A stretch of DNA of 64,000 nucleotides from positions 127 to 64,126 of the forward strand of contig UCEY01000010.1 in NCBI GenBank assembly GCA_900471605.1, in the 5' to 3' direction. A program made the translations under genes and the position numbers. Of this stretch, positions 9,202 through 20,600 are shown one piece after another; within the stretch, counting starts at the first letter, position 1, and every line of letters starts with the position of its first letter. The notes beneath the pieces are model-generated. The model searched no databases, was not told the origin of the DNA, and was given only the letters and a program-made list of their open reading frames with translations. The stretch comes from Hyphomicrobiales bacterium. Its GTDB lineage: Bacteria; Pseudomonadota; Alphaproteobacteria; Rhizobiales; Rhizobiaceae.

Positions 9202-10662
9202 ATGCTGGATCTCATCGAACCCTATTGGCCGCATATCCTCTTCGTTTTGTCGGTCCTGATGGGGGCTGCCGCTGCGATCCACGCGGCCATGACCAAGGAA
9301 GAGGTCCGCTCCGCGATCGGCTGGGTGGGCGTCATCGTTCTGTCGCCGATCATCGGCGCGCTGCTTTACCTCGTGGCGGGGGTAAACCGCATCCGCCGCG
9401 CCGTCATCAGCGACCGGCGGGCGCTGCTGCAGGGAGAAATCCGTGCGCATGTCGTGTCCTACGATGCGACCAACGATCTGATCATCGAGGAATTCGGGCA
9501 TCGCTTCCGGGCAATGAAGACGCTCGGCGACCGGGTGACGCGGCATCGGCTGACGACCGGCAATACGATCGTGGCGCTCGATACCGGCGACGAGGCCTAT
9601 GGCGCGATGCTGAAGGCGATCGGAAAAGCCAAGCGCAGCATCATCCTTGAAACCTATATCTTCGATAGGGACCGGATCGGCATACGATTTGCGGATGCGC
9701 TGATCGCGGCGGTCAAGCGCGGCGTCGAAGTGCGCGTGCTGATCGATGCGGTCGGCGCCCGGTATTCGGTGCCGAGCGTATTGGGGATGCTCAGGGACGG
9801 CGGCGTCACGGTCGATGTCTTCAACGGCAACGTCATCATGGGCCTGCGCCTGCCTTACGCGAACCTGCGCACCCACCGGAAGATCCTGGTCATCGACGGC
9901 CGCGTCGCCTTCACCGGCGGCATGAATATTCGGGAAGGATTTTCGAGCGAGATCAGCGGCAGCAAATGTTCGTTCGATACCCACTTCAAGGTGACGGGCC
10001 CCGTCATCGCCGACCTGTTTGCGATTGCCGCTGCCGACTGGCGATACGCGGCCGACGAGGCGCTGGACGGCGAGGCCTGGGCGCTGCAGGCGCCGGAGAC
10101 GGAGCCCGGATCGCCGGTCATCATTCGCGCCGTTTCATCCGGCCCCGACCGCAGCGTCGAGACCAACCACAAGATGCTGATGGGCGCGTTTTCCGTGGCC
10201 CGGTCGTCTATCCGTATCGTCTCTCCCTACTTCCTGCCGGACCGCGAACTGATCACGGCACTCGTCACCGCCGCCCGGCGTGGAGTGGAGGTCGACATCG
10301 TCGTGCCGACCGCCAACAACCTGGTGCTGGTCGATGGGGCGATGACGGCGCAGTTCGACCAGATGCTGAAGAACTACTGCCGCATCTGGCGGGCGTCCGG
10401 TCCGTTCAACCATTCCAAGCTTCTGGTGATCGACGGGCGCTGGGCCTATGTCGGTTCCTCCAATCTCGACCCGCGTTCGCTGCGGCTGAATTTCGAGGTG
10501 GATCTCGAGGTTCTGGATTGCCCATTCGCGGAAGCTCTGGAACGGAGAATAGATCTGGCCATTTCCTCCGCAACCGAAGTGACGCTCGAAGGGTTGATGG
10601 CAAGGCCCTTTCTGGTTCGCCTCATCGAGCGCGTGCTTTGGCTGGGCTCGCCCTATCTCTAG
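9202..10662 (+). CDS. cls: Cardiolipin synthase (phospholipase D family)
   Basis: This membrane enzyme condenses phosphatidylglycerol to cardiolipin. From the ATG at 9202 it has 486 residues, the length typical of ClsA. Two N-terminal transmembrane helices (about 10-30 and 38-58) are followed by two HKD motifs, HRKILVIDG (His225) and HSKLLVIDG (His404), each with the downstream GGMN or GSSNLDPRS element. Both catalytic motifs are intact. No strong ribosome-binding site precedes the ATG, and a TTG/GTG start near 9151 is possible, but its extra residues do not look like part of the family. The following EEP gene starts 62 bases later and is often paired with cls in rhizobia, suggesting an operon. 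Confidence 0.85.
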   Translation: MLDLIEPYWPHILFVLSVLMGAAAAIHAAMTKEEVRSAIGWVGVIVLSPIIGALLYLVAGVNRIRRAVISDRRALLQGEIRAHVVSYDATNDLIIEEFGHRFRAMKTLGDRVTRHRLTTGNTIVALDTGDEAYGAMLKAIGKAKRSIILETYIFDRDRIGIRFADALIAAVKRGVEVRVLIDAVGARYSVPSVLGMLRDGGVTVDVFNGNVIMGLRLPYANLRTHRKILVIDGRVAFTGGMNIREGFSSEISGSKCSFDTHFKVTGPVIADLFAIAAADWRYAADEALDGEAWALQAPETEPGSPVIIRAVSSGPDRSVETNHKMLMGAFSVARSSIRIVSPYFLPDRELITALVTAARRGVEVDIVVPTANNLVLVDGAMTAQFDQMLKNYCRIWRASGPFNHSKLLVIDGRWAYVGSSNLDPRSLRLNFEVDLEVLDCPFAEALERRIDLAISSATEVTLEGLMARPFLVRLIERVLWLGSPYL

Positions 10663-10724
10663 TTTGTGGATAGACGGATGCGCTGCCCTATAATTTTGTC
10701 GATCGGCGAATAGTCAAAAGAACC

Positions 10725-11555
10725 ATGCGGGAAAAACGCCCAAATCTTCCGAAAAGCATTCTCGCTTCGATCCGGGCTCGAAGGAACCGCGGCGCCGGAA
10801 CGCATGAGGGGCGCGAACGTGGCGACGGGATGCTGATCGCCTCCTACAACGTGCACAAATGCGTCGGCATCGACGGCAAGTTCGATCCCGGCCGCACCAG
10901 CCACGTGATCCGCGAGATCGGCGCCGATGTCATCGCGCTGCAGGAGGCCGATACCCGCTTCGGAGAGCGGCGCGGGCTGCTCGACCTGGCCTGGATGGAA
11001 AGGGAGACGGGACTTTTCCCGGTGCCCGTGTCCGGTGTCGCCAGGGCGCATGGCTGGCACGGCAACGTGGTCTTTTTCCGCGAAGGCCTGGTGCGGGACG
11101 TCCATCAGGTCAAGCTGCCGGGGCTCGAACCGCGAGGCGCCTTGATCACCGAACTGGAACTCAAGGACGGCAGCGCCTTTCGCATCATCGCCGCCCATCT
11201 CGGCCTGCTCAACCGCTCGCGGCAGCAGCAGGCGCGGATGATCCTCGACATTCTGCGGTCGCGCGACGAGCAGCCGACCGTGCTGATGGGCGATCTCAAC
11301 GAATGGCGGCTCGGCGACCGGTCTTCGCTGAACACGCTCGCGACCGTTTTCGGTCTGCCGGCGGCGGTGCCGAGTTTTCCGTCGCGGCTGCCTGTGCTCG
11401 CGCTCGACCGCATCATGGCGAACCGTCCCGGGCTGATCGACGCCGTGGAAACCCATGACAGCCCGCTCGCAAGGCTCGCTTCCGACCATCTGCCGATCAA
11501 GGCTTTGGTGAAGCTCGGTTCGATGCCGATCCCTGAGAAGGCGGAAGCCGGCTGA
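10725..11555 (+). CDS. Endonuclease/exonuclease/phosphatase (EEP) family protein
   Basis: A 276-residue protein with the EEP (DNase I-like) fold. Catalytic landmarks are YNVHKCVG, the metal-binding Glu in LQEADTRFGERRG, HLGLLNRS, the Asp-Asn pair in MGDLNEW, and the terminal SDHLP. Members act on nucleic acids or on phosphodiesters of lipids and inositides. The position directly after cardiolipin synthase favours a phospholipid-linked role, but that is inference. The first 35 residues are basic and poorly conserved, so an internal ATG at 10830 (MLIASYNVH) is a possible start. Neither start has a strong ribosome-binding site. Confidence 0.75.
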   Translation: MREKRPNLPKSILASIRARRNRGAGTHEGRERGDGMLIASYNVHKCVGIDGKFDPGRTSHVIREIGADVIALQEADTRFGERRGLLDLAWMERETGLFPVPVSGVARAHGWHGNVVFFREGLVRDVHQVKLPGLEPRGALITELELKDGSAFRIIAAHLGLLNRSRQQQARMILDILRSRDEQPTVLMGDLNEWRLGDRSSLNTLATVFGLPAAVPSFPSRLPVLALDRIMANRPGLIDAVETHDSPLARLASDHLPIKALVKLGSMPIPEKAEAG

Positions 11556-11644
11556 GCCTGTCCTCTCCCGGCCTTTACCGGAGCGGAAAGCGTCGATAGG
11601 CTTGCGGCCTCACCGCCTCGTCATTTCCGAATGGATCCCCCCGC

Positions 11645-12619
11645 ATGACCGATATCGCCATGATCGAAGCCGCCCGTGACCGTCTTGCCGGCCACGTACG
11701 GCGCACCCCGCTTCTGTCCTCGCCTTTCCTCGACGACATCGCCGGGCGGCGCCTCTTCGTGAAGCCGGAATGCCTGCAGCATACGGGTTCCTTCAAGTTT
11801 CGCGGTGCCTGGTCGGCAATCTCGGCGCTGTCGCCCGAGGTCCGGGCCAAGGGTGTGATCGCTTTTTCCTCGGGCAACCACGCGCAAGGCGTGGCGCTGG
11901 CGGCGAAGATGCATGGCATCCCGAGCGTGATCATCATGCCGTCCGATGCGCCGCGCATCAAGATTGAGAACACCCGCGCCTATGGCGCCGAGGTCGTGCT
12001 TTACGACCGCCTCAAGGAGGATCGCGATGCGATCGGCGCGCGGCTATCCGGGGAGCGGGGGCTGACGCTGATCAAGCCGTTCGACGAACCGCTGGTGATC
12101 GCCGGCCAAGGCACGACCGGGCTCGAAATCGCCGAACAGGCGAGCGAAGAGGGCATCGAGAAGGCCGACGTGCTGGTGCCGACGGGTGGCGGCGGTTTCA
12201 TTTCCGGCGTCGCGCTTGCCCTGAACGCCAGGGCGCCCGGTCTTGTCGTGCACCCTTGCGAGCCGCAAGGCTTTGACGACGTGACGCGTTCGCTGGCGTC
12301 GGGAAAGATCGAGCGCAATGCGACGCAGGGCGGTTCGCTCTGCGATGCGATCGTCACGCCGCAGCCCGGCAACATCACCTTCCCGATCATGTCGAAGCTC
12401 TGCGGCGCGGGCCTTGTGGTGACCGACAACGAAGCGTTGCAGGCGGTGGCGCTCGCCTTCAGCCGGCTGAAGATCGTCGTCGAACCCGGCGGCGCGGTGG
12501 CATTGGCGGCCGCTCTCTTCCATGGCGAAACGCTGGGCGACACGGTGATCGCCGTCTGCTCGGGCGGCAATATCGACCCGGATATCTTCCGTCTGGCGCT
12601 GGACCGTTTTGGCGCTTGA
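11645..12619 (+). CDS. Threonine/serine dehydratase, PLP-dependent
   Basis: This 324-residue fold-type II PLP enzyme deaminates threonine or serine to the keto acid. The Schiff-base lysine is in GSFKFRGA (Lys51), the substrate loop reads SSGNHAQG, and the phosphate-binding glycine loop is PTGGGGFISG. The C-terminal ACT-like regulatory domain of biosynthetic IlvA is absent, so it resembles the catabolic or serine-racemase-like short form. It stands alone, with 89 bases upstream and no obvious operon partner. Assignment to threonine versus serine or hydroxyaspartate is not possible from sequence alone. Confidence 0.85.
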   Translation: MTDIAMIEAARDRLAGHVRRTPLLSSPFLDDIAGRRLFVKPECLQHTGSFKFRGAWSAISALSPEVRAKGVIAFSSGNHAQGVALAAKMHGIPSVIIMPSDAPRIKIENTRAYGAEVVLYDRLKEDRDAIGARLSGERGLTLIKPFDEPLVIAGQGTTGLEIAEQASEEGIEKADVLVPTGGGGFISGVALALNARAPGLVVHPCEPQGFDDVTRSLASGKIERNATQGGSLCDAIVTPQPGNITFPIMSKLCGAGLVVTDNEALQAVALAFSRLKIVVEPGGAVALAAALFHGETLGDTVIAVCSGGNIDPDIFRLALDRFGA

Positions 12620-12798
12620 GGCGCTCACAAGGCGCCTGAGCATAATAAACCGTTAATCGCGGCGATGGGTCATTAAGAAAAAAGGATTTTCTACGGAACG
12701 GGCAGGTGCTTGGAACATTATCTCTATCGGCTTGGTAGAGATAAGCTAGCATAAGGCCAACGCTCGAAAAGGGCGAAGGCAGAACCCGGGAGATATCC

Positions 12799-12936
12799 AT
12801 GCGTCACATCGAGCATCAGACACGGTCTTTCCCAGCCCGCGGTGCCGCGGGCAAATGGCAATGGGCAGCCAATGCGGCCCTGGTAACGGCAGCCTTCATC
12901 TTCGTCGGCGCCGTGACGCTGGGCCTTTTCCCCTGA
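12799..12936 (+). CDS. Small single-pass membrane protein, 45 residues
   Basis: A short gene with its own signals: ribosome-binding sequence GGGAG 5 bases before the ATG, and a strong intrinsic terminator 55 bases after the stop. The product begins MRHIEHQTRSFPARG (basic, hydrophilic), then passes through WQWAANAALV into a hydrophobic segment (about residues 22-43) ending GLFP. One membrane helix with the basic end inside is predicted. I do not recognise a named family. Function unknown. The compact signal layout is the main argument that it is real. Confidence 0.6.
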   Translation: MRHIEHQTRSFPARGAAGKWQWAANAALVTAAFIFVGAVTLGLFP

Positions 12937-12990
12937 GGCCTTCAGGCTTCGTCTTTTCCGGTTCGGGCTTGGTCCTCCCAAGACCGAAGG

Positions 12991-13026
12991 CACCTCCCGC
13001 GCTTGGCCGCCCGGGAGGTGTTTTTC
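12991..13026 (+). terminator. Intrinsic terminator downstream of the small membrane protein gene
   Basis: CACCTCCCG (12991-12999) pairs with CGGGAGGTG (13012-13020), followed by TTTTTCTTT. The stem is GC-rich and the U-run is on the plus strand, so it ends the transcript of the 45-residue gene and separates it from the convergent amidohydrolase. Confidence 0.8.
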
Positions 13027-13035
13027 TTTGAGGAC

Positions 13036-14199
13036 CTATCGGGTCGGGAGAAACGCTTCGGCGAGCTCCACCCAGAAGCTCGTTCCGATCGGCAGCGCGT
13101 CGTCGTTGAAGTCGAAACGAGGGTGGTGCAGCGGCGGGTCGTTGTCGGTGCGTTTGGTGCCGAGCAGGAAATAGGTGCCCGGCCGCTCCGCCAGCATGTA
13201 GGCGAAGTCCTCGGCGCCCATCGACGGGCGGGGCAGGTCGATGACCTTGTCCTCGCCGACGACGCGGCGGGCGAGATCGCGGACGAAATCCGTCTCGGCC
13301 TTGTGATTGACGGTCGCCTCGTAACCCCGCTTGTAGTCGAGCGTGACGCTCATGCCATAGCTCGCCGCCTGGCCCTCGGCGACCATCCGGATACGCCGCT
13401 CCAGCTCGTTGCGGACGTTCGGGTCGAAGGAGCGGATGGTGAGCAGCATTTCGGCGCGTTCGGGAATGACGTTGCTCGCCATGCCGGCATGGAAGGCGCC
13501 GACGGTGATGACCATCTGGTCGAGCGGGTGGATGTTGCGCGAGGCGATGGTCTGCAGCGCCATGATGATGCTCGCGCCGCAGACGATCGGGTCGGACGTA
13601 TCCTGCGGTTCGGCGCCATGGCCGCCGCGGCCGTTGACGGTGATGCGGCATTCGTCGACGGCGGCCATCATCGGACCTTCCTTGACGCCGATCTGACCGA
13701 AGGGCAGGCCGGGGTCGTTGTGCAGGCCGAAGACGGCGCTGCACGGGAAGCGCTTGAAGAGGCCGTCCTCGATCATCAGCTTGGCGCCGCCGAAATTCTC
13801 CTCCGCCGGCTGGAAGATCAGGTGGATCGTGCCGTCGAAATTTTTCCTCCGGGCCAGGATCCTGGCGGCGCCCAGCAGCATGGCGGTGTGGCCGTCATGG
13901 CCGCAGGCATGCATCAGCCCTTTGTTCCTGCTGGCGTATTCCGCGCCGGTTTCCTCCTCGATCGGCAGCGCGTCCATATCGGCCCGGATGCCGATCGAGC
14001 GGCTGCTGGTGCCGTTCTTCAGAGTGGCGACCACGCCGGTCTGGCCGAGACCTCGGGTGACCTCGTATCCGAGGTCGGCAAGCTGCCTGGCGACGAAATC
14101 GGACGTGTTGAATTCCGAGAGGCCAAGCTCCGGATATTGATGCAGGTAGCGGCGGGTTGCCACTACCTCGGCCATGTCATTGGAAAACTGGATCGTCAT
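13036..14199 (-). CDS. M20-family amidohydrolase, hippurate hydrolase-like
   Basis: A 387-residue zinc or manganese amidohydrolase of the M20D type (HipO, N-acyl-amino acid amidohydrolase, IAA-amino acid hydrolase group). The metal motif HACGHDGH is at about residues 97-104, preceded by RADMDALP, and the acidic dyad appears in FQPAEENFGG. The dimerisation domain carries GRGGHGAEPQ. It is only distantly like the AbgB-type enzyme at 6202, so this is not a local duplication. Expected action is removal of an acyl or aryl-acyl group from an amino acid. The natural substrate is unknown. Confidence 0.8.
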   Translation of the reverse strand: MTIQFSNDMAEVVATRRYLHQYPELGLSEFNTSDFVARQLADLGYEVTRGLGQTGVVATLKNGTSSRSIGIRADMDALPIEEETGAEYASRNKGLMHACGHDGHTAMLLGAARILARRKNFDGTIHLIFQPAEENFGGAKLMIEDGLFKRFPCSAVFGLHNDPGLPFGQIGVKEGPMMAAVDECRITVNGRGGHGAEPQDTSDPIVCGASIIMALQTIASRNIHPLDQMVITVGAFHAGMASNVIPERAEMLLTIRSFDPNVRNELERRIRMVAEGQAASYGMSVTLDYKRGYEATVNHKAETDFVRDLARRVVGEDKVIDLPRPSMGAEDFAYMLAERPGTYFLLGTKRTDNDPPLHHPRFDFNDDALPIGTSFWVELAEAFLPTR

Positions 14200-14629
14200 C
14201 GCTCAAAACACCGAAAGTTCGATTGGATCGGTCGCGGGCAGGACGAGATCGGCCTCGCGTCTCCAATGAATAGCAGCGCGGCTTTGCGAAGGTAACCCTT
14301 GCCGATTAAATTTCGCCTCTCCGGGGCGCCCTGCGTTCCATCGCAGCCATTTCGCGCGTTCGAAAATCCGACGTATTTTCAACGGCCTGCTTCCGTTCAG
14401 GTTTTATTCAGGCTGGGCTCGCTAGAGCCGGAATACGTGTCAATCCGCAGGAAGTGAGCAATAGATTTTCCCCAGTCGTTTGCAATATCCGGACTGCCCT
14501 CTATTTCCCACCCTCGCAGGTTTGCATCCGGCCGGTCACCATAATCCAAATGATGACTGGCGCTTCCGATGCAGGCCGAGTAAGGCGAGGCCGACAAACC
14601 CTTAGAGTTTTCACCAGAAGCCCGTATCC
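14200..14629. other. Intergenic leader ahead of the cyclic glucan synthase gene
   Basis: These 430 bases separate the divergent amidohydrolase and ndvB. There is no supported gene on either strand. The promoter of ndvB must lie here, but I could not single out a convincing -35/-10 pair, and no ribosome-binding site is strong directly before the ndvB ATG. Confidence 0.4.
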
Positions 14630-17600
14630 ATGTCATTTCACACTACGCCGTCAGCTTCCTCGCGCGAAACCGAAGCCAAGCAGATCGATCACAACGACTC
14701 GATCCGCTCGACCTATTTCAACATCGATGCATTGAGGGAATGCGGGGAAAAACTCGGCAGGGAAGGCGTGCCGAGCCTGCCGGGCGCCGTGGAATTCGAA
14801 TTCTTCAAGCGCCATCAGGAGAACGAGAAGGAAATCCTTCGGGTCTACCGGGCGACGGCGACCGACGTCGATGCCGGCGCGTCGATCACGCCCGCCGCCG
14901 AATGGCTGCTCGACAATTACTACATCGTCGAAGAGGCGATCCAGGAGGTCCGCCGCGACTTCCCGAAGAAATTCTTCCGGCAGCTGCCGACGATGATGGT
15001 CGGCGGCCAGGAAATACCGCGCACGCTGGTGCTCGCCTGGCTCTATGTGGCCCATACGCACAGCAGCCTGAACCGCGAGGGCCTGGCCGCGATGGTCGAA
15101 GGGTTCCAGATCAAGGAGCCGCTGGAGATCGGCGAGCTCTGGGCGCTGCCCTCCTTCATCCGTTTCGTGCTGATCGAGAACCTGCGCCGTATCGCGACCC
15201 GCGTCGATCGCTCGCGCAACATGCGTCGCCGCGCCAACGAGACGGCCGACGAGATCATCCGCCTCAACAACGAGGAGGCGAGCGCCGATGTCCTGAAGGG
15301 CATCGAGAACCTCACGAGCGACAACACGTTCACGGCGCAGTTCCTGTATCGCCTCCGCAATGCCTCGCAGAGTTCGGGTTTTGCCGTCGCCTGGCTGGAG
15401 CAGCGTCTCGAGCAGGCCGGCACCGATGTCGAAGAGGTGATGCTCGCCGAGCAGAACCGCCTTTCGTCCGGCAACGTGACAATGGGCAACATCATCAAGA
15501 GCCTGCGTGAGATCGACGATACGGAATGGAGCGTCTGGTTCGAGGACGTTTCGCAGATCGACAAGATCTTCCGCCAGCGCACCGATTACGAAGCGCTCGA
15601 TTTCGGCTCGCGCAACGCCTATCGCAACCGCATCGAGCAGATTGCCCGCCGCTCCCGCAGGAGCGAGTCCGAGGTTGCTGAAGCCGCCATCCAGCTCGCC
15701 GAAAAAGCCTCCGCCGAGGCGGGTTCCGATCCGCGCGAAACCAATGTCGGCGCCTTCGTCGTCGGTCGCCGCCGCCGTGAACTGGAAGCCGCGGTCGGTT
15801 ACAACCTGCTGTTCGTCCAGAGGTTCGTGCGCCTCGTCCGGCGCCTCAACTGGTTCGCGATCGCCGGACCGGTCATCCTGATTACCGTGCTTGCCATGGC
15901 GGTTGCCGGCTGGTTCCTGGCGCAGGCGGGTATTTCCCTGCCGGTCGTCTTCTTCTTCCTGCTGATGTTTGCACTGCCGGCTTCCGAAGGCGCGACCGGC
16001 CTGTTCAATACGCTGGTGACCTATGTAGTGCGGCCGGCCCGGCTGGTCGGTTACGAATTCAAGGAAGGCATTCCGGAAGAGGCGAAGACACTCGTCGCCG
16101 TCCCCTGCCTGATCACCGACCGCGACACGGTGGACGAACTCGTCCGCAACCTCGAGGTCCATTATCTCGCCAACCCGCACGGCGAGATCTATTTCTCGCT
16201 GCTCAGCGACTGGCGCGACAGCAAGTTCGAGGAAAGCGATGCCGACCTCGAAATCCTCGATTATGCGAAGCGCGAGATCGCAGCGCTCAACGCCAAATAT
16301 GACGAGGACGGCAAGGCGCGCTTCTACCTCTTGCATCGCCGCCGCCTGTTCAATCCGAACGAAGGCGTCTGGATGGGCTGGGAGCGCAAGCGCGGCAAGC
16401 TGCATGAGCTCAACATGCTGCTGCGCGGCGACCGCGACACCAGCTATCTTTCGGGTGCCAATATCGTTCCGCCTGATGTCCAGTACGTCATGACGCTGGA
16501 TGCCGACACCCGCCTGATGCGCGACGCGGTGACCAAGCTGGTCGGCAAGATGCACCACCCGATCAACCGGCCGGTGCTCGACCCTAAGACCAATCGCGTC
16601 ATCCATGGTTATGGCCTGATGCAGCCGCGCGTGACGCCGTCGCTGACGACCGGCAAGGAAGCCTCGGTCTTCCAGCGCGTCTTCTCCGTCGGCCGCGGCC
16701 TCGATCCTTACGTCTTCACCGTTTCCGACGTCTATCAGGACCTGACCGGCGAAGGCAGCTTCACCGGCAAGGGCCTCTATCATGTCGATGCCTTCGAAGC
16801 GTCGCTGAAAGGCCGGATCGAGGAGAATTCGGTTCTCTCGCACGATCTTCTCGAAGGTTCGTTCGCGCGCTGCGCTCTCGTCACCGATGTGGAGCTGGTC
16901 GAGGACTTTCCGGTCCGCTACGAGGTCGAAGTCTCCCGTCAGCATCGCTGGGCCCGCGGCGACTGGCAGCTTCTGCCCTACATCCTCGATCCGAAGCGGG
17001 GCGTGACCGCGCTCGGCCGCTGGAAGATGATCGACAACCTGCGCCGGTCGCTGACCCCGATCGCCTGGTTCTTCGCTTCCGTGCTCGGCTGGTACTTCAT
17101 GGATCCGCTCGGCGCTCTCGTCTGGCAGATCCTGCTGATCTTCTCGCTGTTCGTCGCCCCGACCCTCGGCCTGGTCACCGGCCTGCTGCCGGGTTCGACC
17201 GATATCGTGCCGGGCGCGCATTTCTATTCCGTCTGGTCGGACATGCGTTCCGCCAATGCCCAGGTCGCGCTGCGCGTCGTCTTCATCGCGGATTCCGCCT
17301 GCATCATGACCGATGCGATCGCCCGGTCCCTCTATCGCCTGTTCTTCAGCCGCAAGTTGATGCTGGAATGGCGAACCGCGGCCTCGATCCAGTCGAGCGC
17401 GCAGGGCAGCCCGCAGGATTATTACAGGACGATGTGGCATGCGCCGGCGATCGCCGTGCTCAGCATCATCCTGTCGGCGATGCCGGGCGACAATGCATTC
17501 CTGGTCGGCATTCCGTTCGCGGTGCTGTGGATCTTCTCGCCGCTCGTCGCCTGGTACGTCAGCCAGTCGGCGGAGACCGAAGACCGGCTGTTCGTGCCGG

Positions 17601-20600
17601 AACCCGTTTCCGTCGAACTGCGCAAGATCGCCCGCCGCACCTGGCGGTATTTCGAGACCTTCGTGACCGCGGAACAGAACTACCTGCCGCCGGACAATTT
17701 CCAGGAGAAACCGAACCCGGTCATCGCCAAGCGTACGTCGCCTACCAATATCGGCGTCTATCTCTTGTCGACGATCTCGGCGCGGCATTTCGGCTGGATC
17801 AGCTTCACCGACACGATCGAGCGTATCGAGCAGACGATTTCGACGGTTGAAAAAGCCGAGAAATTCCGCGGCCACATGTTCAACTGGTATCACACCGACA
17901 CGATGAAGCCGCTGATGCCGCGCTACGTCTCGTCGGTCGACAGCGGCAACTTCGCCGGCCACCTCATCGCCATTTCCTCGGCGCTGCGCATCTGGGCCGA
18001 GGCTCCTTCCGCGCACCTTCAGGGCAATCTCGATGGCCTTGGCGATGTATCTGGCATTCTGGCCGAAACGCTGAAGGCACTGCCGGACGACCGCAAGACC
18101 GTCCGTCCGCTGCGCCACCGTCTCGAAGAACGTATCGTCGGTTTCGGCAACGCGCTTGCCGCGGTGAAGCGTGAGCATGAATTTGCGTCGATCCGGATCA
18201 TCAACCTCGCCGTGCTTGCCCGCGACATCCAGAAGCTCGCGATCAACCTCGACCAGGAGGTCCGCTCGGCGCAGAGCGAGGAAGTGACCCGCTGGTCAGC
18301 GTCGCTCGTCACCGCCTGCGAGGCGCACATCGCCGACAGCGTCTTCGACAACGGCAATATCGAATCCCTGCGCGAGCGGCTCGCCGTGCTGCGCGACCGG
18401 ACCCGCAACCTCGCCTTCGGAATGGATTTCAGCTTCCTGTTCCGCAAGGACCGCCGTCTTCTGTCGATCGGCTACCGGGTCGAAAGCAACGAAATCGACG
18501 AGGCCTGCTACGACCTGCTCGCATCCGAAGCGCGCCTGACCAGCCTGTTCGGCATTGCCAAGGGCGACCTGCCGACCGAACACTGGTACAAGCTCGGCCG
18601 TCAGGTGGTGCCGATCGGGGCGCGGGGCGCCCTGGTCTCCTGGTCCGGCTCGATGTTCGAATACCTGATGCCGCCGCTCGTCATGCAGGAGCGCCAGGGC
18701 GGCATCCTCAACCAGACCAACAATCTGATCGTCAGGGAACAGATGAACCACGGCCGCCGGCTGGGCACGCCATGGGGCATTTCGGAAGCGGCATTCAACG
18801 CTCTCGACCATCAGATGAACTATCAGTACTCGAACTTCGGGGTGCCGACGCTCGGCCTCAAGCGCGGTCTCGGCCAGAACGCCGTCATCGCTCCCTATGC
18901 GTCGATCCTGGCCAGCCAGTACGACCCGATCGCCGCGCTGGAAAACCTGAGCGAGCTGCGTTCGCTCGGAGCGCTCGGCATGTTCGGCTTCCACGATGCG
19001 GTCGACTTCACGCCGACCCGCGTGCCGGAAGGCAAGCGCTGCGCGGTGGTATTCAACTACTATGCCCACCATCACGGCATGTCGATCGCTGCGGTCGCCA
19101 ACGTCGTCATGAACGGCCTGCTGCGCGAGCTCTTCCACTCCGACCCGATCATCGAGGCAGCCGAGCTGCTGCTGCAGGAAAAGGCGCCGCGCGACATCCC
19201 GGTGATGAGCGCCAAGCACGAGGAGACCCCCGGCAAGGGCCAGGGCGAGTTGCTGCGGCCGGAAATCCGGACCGTCAACAACCCGGCCACCAAGGACCGC
19301 GAGCTGGTGCTGCTCTCCAACGGCCATTATTCGGTCATGCTGACCGCGACCGGTACGGGTTATTCCCGCTGGAACGGCCTTTCGGTCGCCCGCTGGAAGC
19401 CCGACCCGACGGAAGACCGCTGGGGTCAGTTCCTGTTCCTGCGCGATACCACGACCGGCGAATGGTGGTCCGCCACCGCCGAGCCGCGCCGCATCGAGGG
19501 TGAAAAGACCAAGGCGATCTTCTCCGACGAACGGGCGGAATTCCACAAGACGATCGGCGACCTCACGAGCACGGTGGAATGCATCGTCGCGACCGAGCAC
19601 GATGCCGAAGGCCGTCGCCTGACGCTTCTCAACATGGGTACCGAGGACCGCTTCATCGAAGTGACCTCCTATATGGAACCCGTGCTCACCAACGAGGACG
19701 ACGACAACGCCCATCCGGTCTTCCAGCGGATGTTCGTCCGCACGGAAATCGGCCGTCGCGGCGACGTCATCCGCGCATGGCGCAACAAGCGCACACCGAA
19801 CGAGCCGGACATGGTGATCGCCCATCTGGCGGCCGACAATGCCGGTTCGGCCCGCCCGACCGAGTTCGAGACCGACCGCCGCAAGTTCCTCGGCCGCGGC
19901 CGCACGCTTTCGGAAGCTGCCGCCTTCGATCCCGGCGCGACGCTGTCGGGCACGGACGGCTTCACCCTCGATCCGATCCTGTCGCTGCGCCGCGTCGTGC
20001 GCGTGCCGGCCGGCAAGAAGGTCAGCGTGATCTTCTGGACGATCGCAGCGCCCCGGCGTGAAGACCTCGACCAGGCAATCGAACGCTATCGTCACCCGGA
20101 TGCGTTCCAGACCGAGCTCACCCAGGCCTGGACGCGCACGCAGGTGCAGATGCGCCATCTCGGCGTCTCGTCCCAGGATGCGGCGGCGTTCCAGCACCTG
20201 GCGCGCTACCTCATCTATCCCGACATGCAGCTGCGCGCCGACCAGGCGACCATCCATGCGGGCATGCAGCAGCAGTCGGCGCTCTGGCCGTCGTCGGTTT
20301 CCGGCGACTTCCCGATCTTCACGCTGCGCATCAACGACGACAACGACATGCCGGTCGCCAAGGAAGCGATGAGCGCCCAGGAATATCTGCGCTCGCGCGG
20401 CGTCATCACCGACCTCGTCATCTTCAACGAGCGGGCGGCTTCCTATGCGCAGGAAATGCAGCAGGCGCTGGAACATCTCTCTGAGAGCTCCCGCCGTCTC
20501 AGCCAGCAGGAAGGCCAGCGCCAGCATGTCTTCTCGCTGCGTCGCGACATCATGGACGACGAGGGTTCGGAAGGCCTGATCGCCGCCTCCCGCGTGGTTC

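Noticed and set aside
12695..12719. A GGAAC-N16-CATT element 80 bases before the 45-residue membrane gene
   Set aside because: The -10 part differs from CGTT at the conserved G, so I do not count it as a stress promoter.
6202..14199. The two M20 amidohydrolases as a recent tandem duplication
   Set aside because: They belong to different branches (AbgB-like and HipO-like), differ in length by about 90 residues and are far apart in sequence and orientation.
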